From: Brotaphodocola sp003480315
Lineage (GTDB): Bacteria > Bacillota > Clostridia > Lachnospirales > Lachnospiraceae
NCBI RefSeq assembly: GCF_964246085.1
Contig: NZ_CAXTPD010000002.1
Strand: one strand, 5' to 3'
Length of the DNA stretch: 64,000 nt
Shown here: piece by piece, positions 25,701 to 33,590 of the stretch
Layout of the letters: the number at the start of each line of letters is the position of its first letter
How positions within the stretch are numbered: the stretch's first letter is position 1
Notes under the pieces: model-generated
What the model saw: only the letters and a program-made list of their open reading frames with translations
The model's database searches: none
Told to the model about the DNA's origin: nothing
Program-made: the position numbers and the translations under genes

Positions 25701-25748
25701 TTCTGCCCACCTTTCCCGTTGCGGCCTGCATCCAGTCCGCAGCGCGTT

Positions 25749-26507
25749 CTATTCTTTCAGACACAGTTCTACCGGGCAATGGTCCGACCCAGGCACTTCC
25801 GTGTGGATTTTTGCCGACTCCAACCGGTCTTTTAAGCAGTCGGATACACAGAAGTAATCAATACGCCATCCTGCGTTTTTCTCCCGGGCCTTAAACCGGT
25901 AAGACCACCAGGAATAAACTCCCGCCTGATCCGGATAGAAATACCTCCAGGTATCGGTAAAACCGGCTGCCAGCAGCTCCGTGAACTTTTCTCTCTCCTG
26001 ATCCGTGAAACCGGCATTATTGCGGTTTGTCTTCGGATTCTTCAGATCAATTTCCTGATGCGCCACATTGAAATCACCACAGAAAATAACCGGTTTTTCT
26101 GCATCCAGTTGCTTTAAATACGCGCGCCATGCGTCCTCCCACTCCATGCGGTAGTCAAGCCGTGCCAGCTCATTCTGGGAATTCGGCGTATAGCACGTAA
26201 TTACATAATATGCCGGAAACTCCGCGGTTATAACTCGTCCTTCATGATCGTGCGCTTCCACACCAATCCCGTACGTTACGGAAAGCGGCTCCTTCTTTGT
26301 GAACAGTGCCGTTCCGGAGTATCCCTTCTTCTCCGCGTAATTCCAGTACTGATGATATCCCGGCAGCTCCAGGTCGATCTGTCCGGCCTGCAGCTTAGTC
26401 TCCTGCAGGCAGAAAACATCCGCGTCTGCCTCATGAAAGAAATCCAGAAAATTCTTTCCCACACAGGCACGCAGTCCGTTCACATTCCAGGAAATCAGCT
26501 TAGTCAT
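25749..26507 (-). CDS. exoA: Exodeoxyribonuclease III / AP endonuclease
   Basis: This DNA-repair enzyme incises abasic sites and removes 3' blocks. The 252-residue protein has the full EEP-fold motif set: ISWNVNGLRA with the metal-adjacent Asn, LQETKL with the metal-binding Glu, CGDFNVAHQEIDL and the terminal GSDHCPVEL. It overlaps the upstream sugar nucleotidyltransferase gene by 8 bp, so the two are co-transcribed despite unrelated roles. Confidence 0.96.
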   Translation of the reverse strand: MTKLISWNVNGLRACVGKNFLDFFHEADADVFCLQETKLQAGQIDLELPGYHQYWNYAEKKGYSGTALFTKKEPLSVTYGIGVEAHDHEGRVITAEFPAYYVITCYTPNSQNELARLDYRMEWEDAWRAYLKQLDAEKPVIFCGDFNVAHQEIDLKNPKTNRNNAGFTDQEREKFTELLAAGFTDTWRYFYPDQAGVYSWWSYRFKAREKNAGWRIDYFCVSDCLKDRLESAKIHTEVPGSDHCPVELCLKE

Positions 26508-27423
26508 ACAAATTCTCCTTATAGATGCCGTCCTCGATCAACTTGCGAATAGATGCAACCACCGCATCCTTGTCTTCTTTGTAGGTCACGCCAAACCATT
26601 TGTCCCGGGTTTCCAGAACCCGTACATGTGCTTTTCCGCTCTTGATCTGCTGGTCAATGACCTTCGGAAGCAGGTACTCTGCCTTCACATCTCCCTCTTT
26701 GATGCCATCCAGAAATTCTGGAAAGCCTGCCTCCAGGGCATCCAGGAATTTCGGCGGAAGGCCCCACATGTTCATGGAAACATACTGTCGTGCGTCCACA
26801 ACCACCGGATTGCCCTGCTCATCATTCGCAAAGATGCCGTTGCCCTTACGCTCAATATCATAGGTCTCCGTTACATCCCTTAAGGTGCCATCCGGATTCA
26901 CCTCGCAGACGCCTCGGGTTACAGTACCATTCTCACTTAATGTATTCTCCAGAATGAATCCGCCCATGCACATGTCATACACGTCACCCTCAGTATCCAT
27001 CTCATTGACCATATAATCATGGATTTTGAAAAATCCCTCTCTTCCGTAATAATCATCTGCATTGATGACCAGAAACGGCTCATGCACCAGATCCTTCACG
27101 GTAAGAACTGCCTGGCCGGTTCCCCATGGCTTCTTTCTTCCCTCTGTTACATGGTAACCCTCCGGAAGCGCATTCAGCTCCTGAAATGCATATTCCACAT
27201 GGGCAATCTTCTCAATGCGGTTTCCAATGATCTCCCTGAAATCTTTCTCAAGATCCTTGCGGATGATAAAAATAATCTTATTAAATCCGGCTGCCAGCGC
27301 GTCATGGATAGAATAATCCATAATGATTTCTCCTCCCGGACCTACCGGTTCGAGCTGCTTGATACCTCCGCCAAACCGGCTTCCGATTCCGGCTGCCATA
27401 ATAACCAGTGTTGTGTCTCTCAT
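26500..27423 (-). CDS. Sugar-phosphate nucleotidyltransferase
   Basis: This is a cytosolic NTP_transferase-fold enzyme that would make an NDP-sugar from NTP and a sugar 1-phosphate. The nucleotide-binding loop MAAGIGSRFGG opens the protein and the metal-binding Asp pair lies in INADDYYG. The family is near GalU and GlmU-like uridylyltransferases, but the substrate cannot be fixed. The start at 27423 is 8 bases after GGAGAGG; the ATG two codons earlier is too close. It overlaps exoA by 8 bp. Confidence 0.85.
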   Translation of the reverse strand: MRDTTLVIMAAGIGSRFGGGIKQLEPVGPGGEIIMDYSIHDALAAGFNKIIFIIRKDLEKDFREIIGNRIEKIAHVEYAFQELNALPEGYHVTEGRKKPWGTGQAVLTVKDLVHEPFLVINADDYYGREGFFKIHDYMVNEMDTEGDVYDMCMGGFILENTLSENGTVTRGVCEVNPDGTLRDVTETYDIERKGNGIFANDEQGNPVVVDARQYVSMNMWGLPPKFLDALEAGFPEFLDGIKEGDVKAEYLLPKVIDQQIKSGKAHVRVLETRDKWFGVTYKEDKDAVVASIRKLIEDGIYKENLYD

Positions 27424-27494
27424 TCCCATTCCCTCTCCAAATTATCAGACGTATCCCGGCGCCATATCCCGACGTCAGACCATAATGTATCTAA

Positions 27495-27523
27495 AATATA
27501 TCACACTCCGCGGCAAATAACAA
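27495..27523 (-). promoter_or_regulatory. Promoter of the nucleotidyltransferase-exoA operon
   Basis: On the minus strand, TTGTTA (27523-27518) and TATATT (27500-27495) have a 17-bp spacer, giving a leader of about 65 nt. Confidence 0.6.
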
Positions 27524-27539
27524 TATTCCGCAAACAGTT

Positions 27540-27585
27540 CAGGCCTGCGAAATACCGCTTTTAGCAGCTTTCGCAGGCCTGTTTT
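27540..27585. terminator. 13-bp perfect hairpin after lepB
   Basis: CAGGCCTGCGAAA (27540-27552) and TTTCGCAGGCCTG (27569-27581) pair perfectly. The hairpin starts 15 nt after the lepB stop codon on the minus strand, where it is followed by AACTGTTTG. On the + strand it is followed by TTTT. Confidence 0.65.
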
Positions 27586-27595
27586 CAGTCTGTAT

Positions 27596-28414
27596 TTATT
27601 TCAGCATTCCCGGTTTCGGGAAGTAGCGGAACAGTACCTTCGCAATGATCTTGTCACGCTTAACATAGGTATTCTCCCAGCGGCGGGCATCCATGGAATA
27701 GTTCCGGTTGTCTCCCATCATGAAATAGCAGTTCTCCGGCACTTCAAAGTGCATGGGTTCCTCCGGGATCATAGGCTCGCGAATATACGGCTCATCCAGC
27801 GGCTCGCCTGAACCGTTGATGTAAACCTTGCCGTCCACAATGTCCACGGTTTCTCCCGGCAGTCCAATGATACGCTTTACATAATAAATCTTTTCATTGT
27901 CCGGGAAACGGAAAATAGCAATATCTCCGCGCTTTGGATCCTCAAAATGATAGGAAAGCCTGGAGCCGATGACGCGGTCACCCGTCATGATGGTATTCTC
28001 CATAGAACCGCTCGGCACCTCACTGTTGGCAATGATAAAGGTATTCAGCACGAAAGCAATGAGTGCTGCAGACACAACAATCTTAATCCACTCAAAAAGC
28101 TCTTTTCCCCAGCCGCCCGGCTGTTCTTCCTTTTTGCGTGACTTTTTCTTTCTACCCTCTGTCGGCTCCACCTGCGGCACTTCCACCTCTTTTTCCGTAT
28201 TGCCGGTTCTGACTGCCTCTCTGTGCAATTCCTGCGCGATCTTTCTCGCTTCTTCCTCAGCAGACTGCACCTTCTCCGCAGAGAATGCCTCCTGCGCCTG
28301 GTCCGGCTTTTCCGAATGCCTTAAGCTCTCCGGCTCTCCCTCCCAGTGCTGTCCGGCGCGCATGCCGTCAAGTCCGCCCAGAAGCGGGTCTTTCTTTGTT
28401 CTGTCTTCACTCAT
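27596..28414 (-). CDS. lepB: Signal peptidase I with long cytosolic N-terminal extension
   Basis: LepB cleaves signal peptides from exported proteins at the outer face of the membrane. The catalytic dyad is Ser137 (VPSGSM) and Lys180 (YYVKRIIGLPG), and the conserved GDNR motif is present (MMGDNRNYSMDAR). One transmembrane helix lies at about 110-129. The first 105 residues are highly charged and probably disordered, with a Lys/Arg-rich stretch at 89-95; typical Gram-positive signal peptidases have only 10-40 residues there. It follows the PRPP synthetase gene by 12 bp in the same direction. Confidence 0.95.
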   Translation of the reverse strand: MSEDRTKKDPLLGGLDGMRAGQHWEGEPESLRHSEKPDQAQEAFSAEKVQSAEEEARKIAQELHREAVRTGNTEKEVEVPQVEPTEGRKKKSRKKEEQPGGWGKELFEWIKIVVSAALIAFVLNTFIIANSEVPSGSMENTIMTGDRVIGSRLSYHFEDPKRGDIAIFRFPDNEKIYYVKRIIGLPGETVDIVDGKVYINGSGEPLDEPYIREPMIPEEPMHFEVPENCYFMMGDNRNYSMDARRWENTYVKRDKIIAKVLFRYFPKPGMLK

Positions 28415-28426
28415 GAAATAACCACC

Positions 28427-29599
28427 TTATTTATTGCGGTACTTGTCCAGAAGCTTGTTGATGCGCTTGGTCGGGCTCAGCAGCTCGCTTAAAGAATCAT
28501 CATGATTTAAGTTGTCGATGATCAGGGCAATGTACTTACTCATATCTACATCAATGTAGTACGGTCTGGATAACAGCTCCGGAGTCTGGTATACCACATT
28601 GGTAGTCAGGATCCGGTCGATCAGGCCATTCTCATAATACTCGTCAAATTTAGCCAGTCCGTTGGTGAACAGACCGAAGGTTGCGCAGATAAATACCTTT
28701 CTTGCTTTTCTGCGCTTTAACTCCTTTGCAACATCCAGCATGCTCTCGCCGGAGGAGATCATATCATCCACAATGATAACATCCTTGCCTTCTACGCTGG
28801 AGCCCAAAAACTCGTGAGCCACGATCGGGTTGCGGCCGTTCACGATCTTGGTATAATCGCGGCGCTTGTAGAACATACCCATATCCAGGCCCAGTACGTT
28901 TGCAAAGTAAACAGCACGGCCCATGCCGCCCTCATCCGGGCTAATGACCATCATGTGGTCACTGTCGATCTGAAGCTCTGTCTCATTCTTTAACAGATGC
29001 TTGATAAACTGGTAAATCGGCTGTACAGTCTCAAAGCCCTTTAACGGGATGGCATTCTGCACACGCGGGTCGTGAGCGTCAAAGGTGATGATATTCTCTA
29101 CACCCATGTTGGTCAGCTCCTGCAGGGCCAGCGCACAGTCTAAGGACTCACGGCCGGAGCGCTTATGCTGACGGCTTTCATAGAGGAACGGCATAATGAC
29201 GTTGATACGGCGTGCCTTGCCTGCTGCTGCCGCAATCACACGCTTTAAGTCCTGGAAATGGTCATCCGGGGACATATGATTGGTCATGCCGCACAGAGAG
29301 TAGGTCAGATTATAGTTACATACATCTACCATGATGTAAAGATCGTCACCACGAACAGAAGACTCAATGGTTCCCTTGCCTTCACCGGAGCCGAAACGCG
29401 GGGTTTTAGCCTCAATAATGTAAGAGTCTCTCTGATAGCCTGCAAACGCGATAGTAGATTTGTGCTCACTCTCGCGTTCCTTTCTCCACTCGACCAGCCA
29501 GTCGTTTACCTTCGCACCCAGGGTCGAACAGCTTTTTAACGGAATCAGTCCTAATGGTCCTACCGGAATGGTCTCAATGGTCTTCTCTTCGTAAATCAT
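28427..29599 (-). CDS. prs: Ribose-phosphate pyrophosphokinase, long divergent type
   Basis: The enzyme makes PRPP from ribose 5-phosphate and ATP for nucleotide, His and Trp synthesis. At 390 residues it is about 75 longer than the usual bacterial enzyme. The PRPP-binding loop reads VIIVDDMISSGESM and the phosphate/ATP region MPFLYESRQHKRSGRESL, both recognisable but unlike the usual DDMIDTAGT and PYxGYARQDR. Extra residues are at the N terminus and around 70-110. The start at 29599 follows GGAGG; the ATG four codons earlier contains that ribosome-binding site. Confidence 0.88.
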   Translation of the reverse strand: MIYEEKTIETIPVGPLGLIPLKSCSTLGAKVNDWLVEWRKERESEHKSTIAFAGYQRDSYIIEAKTPRFGSGEGKGTIESSVRGDDLYIMVDVCNYNLTYSLCGMTNHMSPDDHFQDLKRVIAAAAGKARRINVIMPFLYESRQHKRSGRESLDCALALQELTNMGVENIITFDAHDPRVQNAIPLKGFETVQPIYQFIKHLLKNETELQIDSDHMMVISPDEGGMGRAVYFANVLGLDMGMFYKRRDYTKIVNGRNPIVAHEFLGSSVEGKDVIIVDDMISSGESMLDVAKELKRRKARKVFICATFGLFTNGLAKFDEYYENGLIDRILTTNVVYQTPELLSRPYYIDVDMSKYIALIIDNLNHDDSLSELLSPTKRINKLLDKYRNK

Positions 29600-29707
29600 C
29601 TTTTCCTCCATGCAATGTATATTATTTGTTATTCGTAACCGGCGAAGCCTCCCGGATCCCGGGATGCCGCCACATCGCTTCTTTTATATCATTATGCCTC
29701 AGTTAAG

Positions 29708-30697
29708 TCAAGCAAATACCCTCTTTTTCATGCGGATATCCGCACCGTAAAGCGGGATGACACGGTAATTGCTCATGATCCGGGACGTAACACGGTCTGA
29801 ATAGGTGTCCTTCAGCATGCTCATGGACAGGTTCGTGGAAATGATCGTCCCCTTCTTTCTGCCGATGCGCTCATTGATGCAGTAAAAGAGCTGGGAGGAC
29901 ACAAAGGAGTTATTGAGCTCCGTTCCCAGGTCATCGATGATCAGCATGTCACATTCCAGAATATAGCGGTAACTCTCCTCTGCATCCTCCTCGCTTTCCC
30001 TGCCAAACTTGTATTTGGAAAAGATTTCAAACAGCTCATTGGAGGATAAATAAATGACCGAAATGCACCGGTCGATCAGTTCTTTCGCAATGCAGTTGGT
30101 GAGAAATGTCTTTCCCACACCTGTACCGCCGGTAAAGAGGATGCTGTTTCCTTTTGCCGGATACTGCTGCGCAAACTCACGGCACTGCCGCACCACCACA
30201 TCCATGTAGGCCCTCTCTGTCATGCCCAGCTGAGGAACTTTCTCGGTATCATCGTAAAAATCAAAGCGGAGATGGTCAAAGTTCTCCTCTTTTAAGACTG
30301 CCTCAATGTTAGACTGGGCATAAAGAATATTCAGCCGCTGCCGTTCAAAGCAGTGACAGCGTTTTCCATTCACATAGCCCGTATCCTGACAGTCCGGGCA
30401 GTCATAGCGAGGCTCCATATAGTCTGCCGGGAACCCGGCTGATTTTAAAATCGTCAGTTTCTGCTCTTTCAGATCCGCCAGTTCTTCCTTCAGATGTTCC
30501 CGGGCTCTTGTATCTCCGCCCAGCACCCGTCTGGCACAGTCTGCGGCCCTTGTACTGAGCTGGCGGTCCAGCTCCTGAATCTGCGGTATTTTGCTGTATA
30601 CTTCCCGAACCCGTGCTTCCATGGCCCGGCGCTGCAAGCGCTGCCGTTCTTCATACCCGCGCATCACCGCGTTGTACTGGGAATTACTCAGTGCCAT
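29708..30697 (-). CDS. dnaI: Helicase loader DnaI/DnaC-type AAA+ ATPase
   Basis: This protein loads the replicative helicase at origins and restarted forks. The N-terminal domain (about 1-130) contains a probable zinc site (CPDCQDTGYVNGKRCHC), as in DnaI. The AAA+ domain has Walker A FTGGTGVGKTFL near 190, Walker B MLIIDDLG and an arginine-finger region near the C terminus. It lies 12 bp after the dnaD-like gene, forming the usual DnaD/DnaI pair in clostridia. Confidence 0.93.
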   Translation of the reverse strand: MALSNSQYNAVMRGYEERQRLQRRAMEARVREVYSKIPQIQELDRQLSTRAADCARRVLGGDTRAREHLKEELADLKEQKLTILKSAGFPADYMEPRYDCPDCQDTGYVNGKRCHCFERQRLNILYAQSNIEAVLKEENFDHLRFDFYDDTEKVPQLGMTERAYMDVVVRQCREFAQQYPAKGNSILFTGGTGVGKTFLTNCIAKELIDRCISVIYLSSNELFEIFSKYKFGRESEEDAEESYRYILECDMLIIDDLGTELNNSFVSSQLFYCINERIGRKKGTIISTNLSMSMLKDTYSDRVTSRIMSNYRVIPLYGADIRMKKRVFA

Positions 30698-30709
30698 AAT
30701 CTGTTCTCC

Positions 30710-31762
30710 TTACTGTTCTCCGATCCAGTCCTTCACCTGATTCAGCACCATAGAGTCATAGTCGGTGTTTCTCTGCTCAAAGTTTAAGAACTGGTTGTTT
30801 GTCTGACGGCTGTTCTTCCGGGTCTTCTGGCTCTTCTGGCCTTTGTACTGTTCATCCAGCACCGAAATGTCGTTCAGGCTGTGAACGCCGGCCTTTCGCC
30901 AGTCGGAAAGGATTTTGTCCGCATAGCGGAAGCTTGGGTTGTGGGTAGCCTCCATGGTACGGTTGCAGGCCTCCAGCACCACCTCTTTCGTAAAACCGTA
31001 TTCCCCGAACCAGCGCTCGATCATTTCCCGCTCCATTTCCCCGGGGTTTCTTCCGGTCAGTCCAAAGGCCCGCATCACGGAAAATGAGTTTTTGGTAAAA
31101 CCGCTGGCATAAGCCTTGGCCTGCTCCACTGTGGCAAAGCCCTTTTCATGCCAGCTGATAGCTACGGTCTCTATGTAACGGATGCTGGTGTGACCGCCCT
31201 GCACACAGTGCTCCACCACATATTCCAGCAACTCTGCCGACATGTGGAGCCCGTCGTAAAGATAGGCAAATACCTCCAGCTCCCGCTGGGTAAAAATCTT
31301 ATTCAGATAACGCTGGGCAATGTACAAAAGCTCCGAGAACTCTCCGTCTCCCTGCAGGCGGTTCACCTGGTCCTGGCTGTACACCGGCCGTGCGCCCTTT
31401 GCCAGTTCCGGGGCTACTGCCTCCATAGCTGCTGCGGTGGTCTGCTGTATAACAGTCTCCTGCTTTGCCGCCAGGCCCTGCTTCGTCTGCCCGGTGCCGG
31501 CCCCCATGGCCTGCTGCGCGGCAAAAGCTGTGCCTGTGCTCAGAACGCCCAGCTTCTCCCAATAGGCAATGGCCCGGCGGATGTCTGCCTCCGTGTGGTT
31601 CAGGCCCTCCGCAATACGCTCAAGACTCACCGGTTCCCCTCTGTGGCGGAGCAGATACAGATATACCTTCACATATTCCCCGTTGGCTTCCGCCAGGTAA
31701 CGGTCAATAAATTCGTTGGAAACCAGGGTTGCGTCCACCTGGAAATGATATGTAAAACTCAT
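30710..31762 (-). CDS. dnaD: DnaD-domain replication initiation protein
   Basis: DnaD/DnaB-family proteins remodel origin DNA and help recruit the helicase with its loader. The 350-residue protein has an N-terminal winged-helix region (about 1-85, YLRHRGEPVSLERIAEGL) and a poorly conserved Gln/Ala-rich linker. Two DnaD-type helical domains follow, with the motif EREMIERWFGEYGFTKEVV and the tail YADKILSDWRKAGV that marks the family. A GGTGAGG site precedes the ATG. Upstream lies a cluster of DnaA boxes. Confidence 0.92.
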   Translation of the reverse strand: MSFTYHFQVDATLVSNEFIDRYLAEANGEYVKVYLYLLRHRGEPVSLERIAEGLNHTEADIRRAIAYWEKLGVLSTGTAFAAQQAMGAGTGQTKQGLAAKQETVIQQTTAAAMEAVAPELAKGARPVYSQDQVNRLQGDGEFSELLYIAQRYLNKIFTQRELEVFAYLYDGLHMSAELLEYVVEHCVQGGHTSIRYIETVAISWHEKGFATVEQAKAYASGFTKNSFSVMRAFGLTGRNPGEMEREMIERWFGEYGFTKEVVLEACNRTMEATHNPSFRYADKILSDWRKAGVHSLNDISVLDEQYKGQKSQKTRKNSRQTNNQFLNFEQRNTDYDSMVLNQVKDWIGEQ

Positions 31763-31828
31763 AAAAACCTCACCTTTCCTGTCTGGTAACAGTGTACCAC
31801 ATCCCCATTCAAAAAGAAATAGCTGAGT

Positions 31829-32028
31829 TTATCCACAGAATTTGTTGTGGATAATGTGGATAATGTGGATATAGCTCTTTCCTGTCGACAGCAATCGTGC
31901 GCAAAACATGTCAAATGGTAGGTAAAATCGCGGTTTTTCAAATTTTTAGACTTCTTCTTATGTAAATTAAAAAATCCACATAGTCCCTTTACATAAAAAG
32001 TGGAAAACTATGTGGATAATGTGGATAA
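31829..32028. promoter_or_regulatory. Cluster of six DnaA boxes upstream of dnaD-dnaI
   Basis: The DnaA box TTATCCACA occurs once on the + strand (31829-31837). On the minus strand exact copies lie at 31846-31854, 31855-31863, 32011-32019 and 32020-32028, and a one-mismatch copy at 31864-31872. The minus-strand boxes are arranged head to tail with no gap, as a 9-bp tandem repeat. An AT-rich stretch (about 31925-32000) lies between the two groups. Strand bias does not switch here and dnaA is absent, so this is more likely a DnaA-controlled promoter or titration site than oriC. Confidence 0.85.
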
Positions 32029-33408
32029 CTATTTATTCAGGAGCTTTTCCCCAACTTTTACAATATCTCCGGCACCCATAGTTATCAACAGATCACCGGT
32101 GGAACAATTTTTTAAAAGAAATGCTTCAATTTCCTCAAAGGTCGGGAAATAATGGACCTCTGTGCCCAGTTTTTCAATGCGGGAAGCGATATCCGCAGAG
32201 CTGATGCCCAGGGTATCCGTCTCTCTTGCCGCGTAAATATCAGCAAGAACTACCGCATCCGCTGCGGAAAGTGCCTCAGCGAACTCATCCAGGAATGCCT
32301 TGGTACGGGTATAAGTATGTGGCTGGAAGACACACCAGAGCTTTTTATGTGGATAATTATGTGCTGTCTTTAAGGTCGCCGCGATCTCCTGCGGATGGTG
32401 TGCGTAATCATCAATAATAGTAATGCCGTTTAACTCACCCTTTTTCTCAAAACGGCGGTCTGTTCCGGTAAAATGAAGAAGCCCCTCAGCGATGGCTGCA
32501 TCCGGAATGCCCAGGGCTTTCGCGGTAGCAATGGCTGCCAGGGCATTGTATACATTATGTTCACCCGGAACTCCCAGCGTAATGGTCCCGGCCTTCTTTC
32601 CCTGCTCCGTCAGGGTAAAGGTCGGGCGGGCAAATGCGTCATAGGTAATATCCGCAGCACTGTAATCGCTCTCACTGCTGTGTCCAAAGGTAACCACCCT
32701 GCATGGCAGACCGCCGCTGATCTCCTCGTAATTCTTAATATCACGGTTGATGATCAGAAGTCCCTTCTCATCCAGTTTCTCCGCAAACAGGCGGAAGGAA
32801 TGACGGATATCATCCAGATCCTTGAAGAAATCCAAATGGTCCGCTTCTATATTTAAGATGATCTCCATGGTCGGGAAGAAGGAAAGGAAGCTGTTGGTAT
32901 ACTCACAGGCCTCCGTCACAAACAGCTCCGGTCCGCCCACGCGGATGTTTCCACCGATGGAATGCAGGATTCCGCCTACAGAGATGGTCGGATCTTTCTC
33001 CGCTGCCAGAAGAATCTCTGTCACCATGGAGGTAGTCGTAGTCTTTCCATGGGTTCCGGAAATGGCGATGGCCTCACCGTAGTTTTTCATGATCTGGCCT
33101 AACAGCTCCGCACGGGTCATCATCGGAATGCCGCGGCGCACCACCTCTGCGTACTCCGGATTATCCGCATGCACGGCTGCGGTGTAAACCACCAGGTCCA
33201 TATCATCGGTAATATTGGCTGCCGCCTGGCCATACATCACCTTTGCTCCGGCTGCTGCCAGATGTTCGGTCAGCTCGCTCTCATGGGCATCGGAGCCGCT
33301 CACGCGAAATCCCTCCCGCATCAGGATCTCTGCAAGGCCGCTCATGCTGATACCGCCGATTCCGATAAAGTGAATGGCAATGGGTTTCTTAAAATCTATC
33401 TGATACAT
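32029..33408 (-). CDS. murC: UDP-N-acetylmuramate--L-alanine ligase MurC
   Basis: MurC adds the first amino acid of the peptidoglycan stem peptide in the cytosol. The N-terminal Rossmann motif HFIGIGGISMSGLAEIL, the ATP-binding GTHGKTTTTSMV and the central ligase residues (EACEY, NIEADHLD) are all present; about 460 residues is usual. The start at 33408 fits the family start MYQIDFKKPI; an in-frame ATG four codons earlier is possible. The stop codon directly abuts the last DnaA box. Confidence 0.96.
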   Translation of the reverse strand: MYQIDFKKPIAIHFIGIGGISMSGLAEILMREGFRVSGSDAHESELTEHLAAAGAKVMYGQAAANITDDMDLVVYTAAVHADNPEYAEVVRRGIPMMTRAELLGQIMKNYGEAIAISGTHGKTTTTSMVTEILLAAEKDPTISVGGILHSIGGNIRVGGPELFVTEACEYTNSFLSFFPTMEIILNIEADHLDFFKDLDDIRHSFRLFAEKLDEKGLLIINRDIKNYEEISGGLPCRVVTFGHSSESDYSAADITYDAFARPTFTLTEQGKKAGTITLGVPGEHNVYNALAAIATAKALGIPDAAIAEGLLHFTGTDRRFEKKGELNGITIIDDYAHHPQEIAATLKTAHNYPHKKLWCVFQPHTYTRTKAFLDEFAEALSAADAVVLADIYAARETDTLGISSADIASRIEKLGTEVHYFPTFEEIEAFLLKNCSTGDLLITMGAGDIVKVGEKLLNK

Positions 33409-33590
33409 ACTGGTTTCCATCCTTTTCTCATGTTCATGTTCTTCTTAATATAATATACTGCTTCATATTCTTTTCCTTTTTACTTCCTTTTGCATGAAAA
33501 GTCAATGTTTTTCTAGTCTTTCCAAAGGATTTGTAATATAATTGGAAGGAAAAATGGAATGAAAGGAGTCTGTTTACAGAGGTATATACT

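Noticed and set aside
31846..31872. Tandem 9-bp repeats as a CRISPR or slippage array
   Set aside because: The unit is the DnaA box and no spacers or cas genes exist; no CRISPR-like array was seen anywhere in the window.
31829..32028. DnaA-box cluster as the chromosomal origin
   Set aside because: dnaA, dnaN and rpmH are absent and gene strand bias does not switch here; kept only as a regulatory or titration site.
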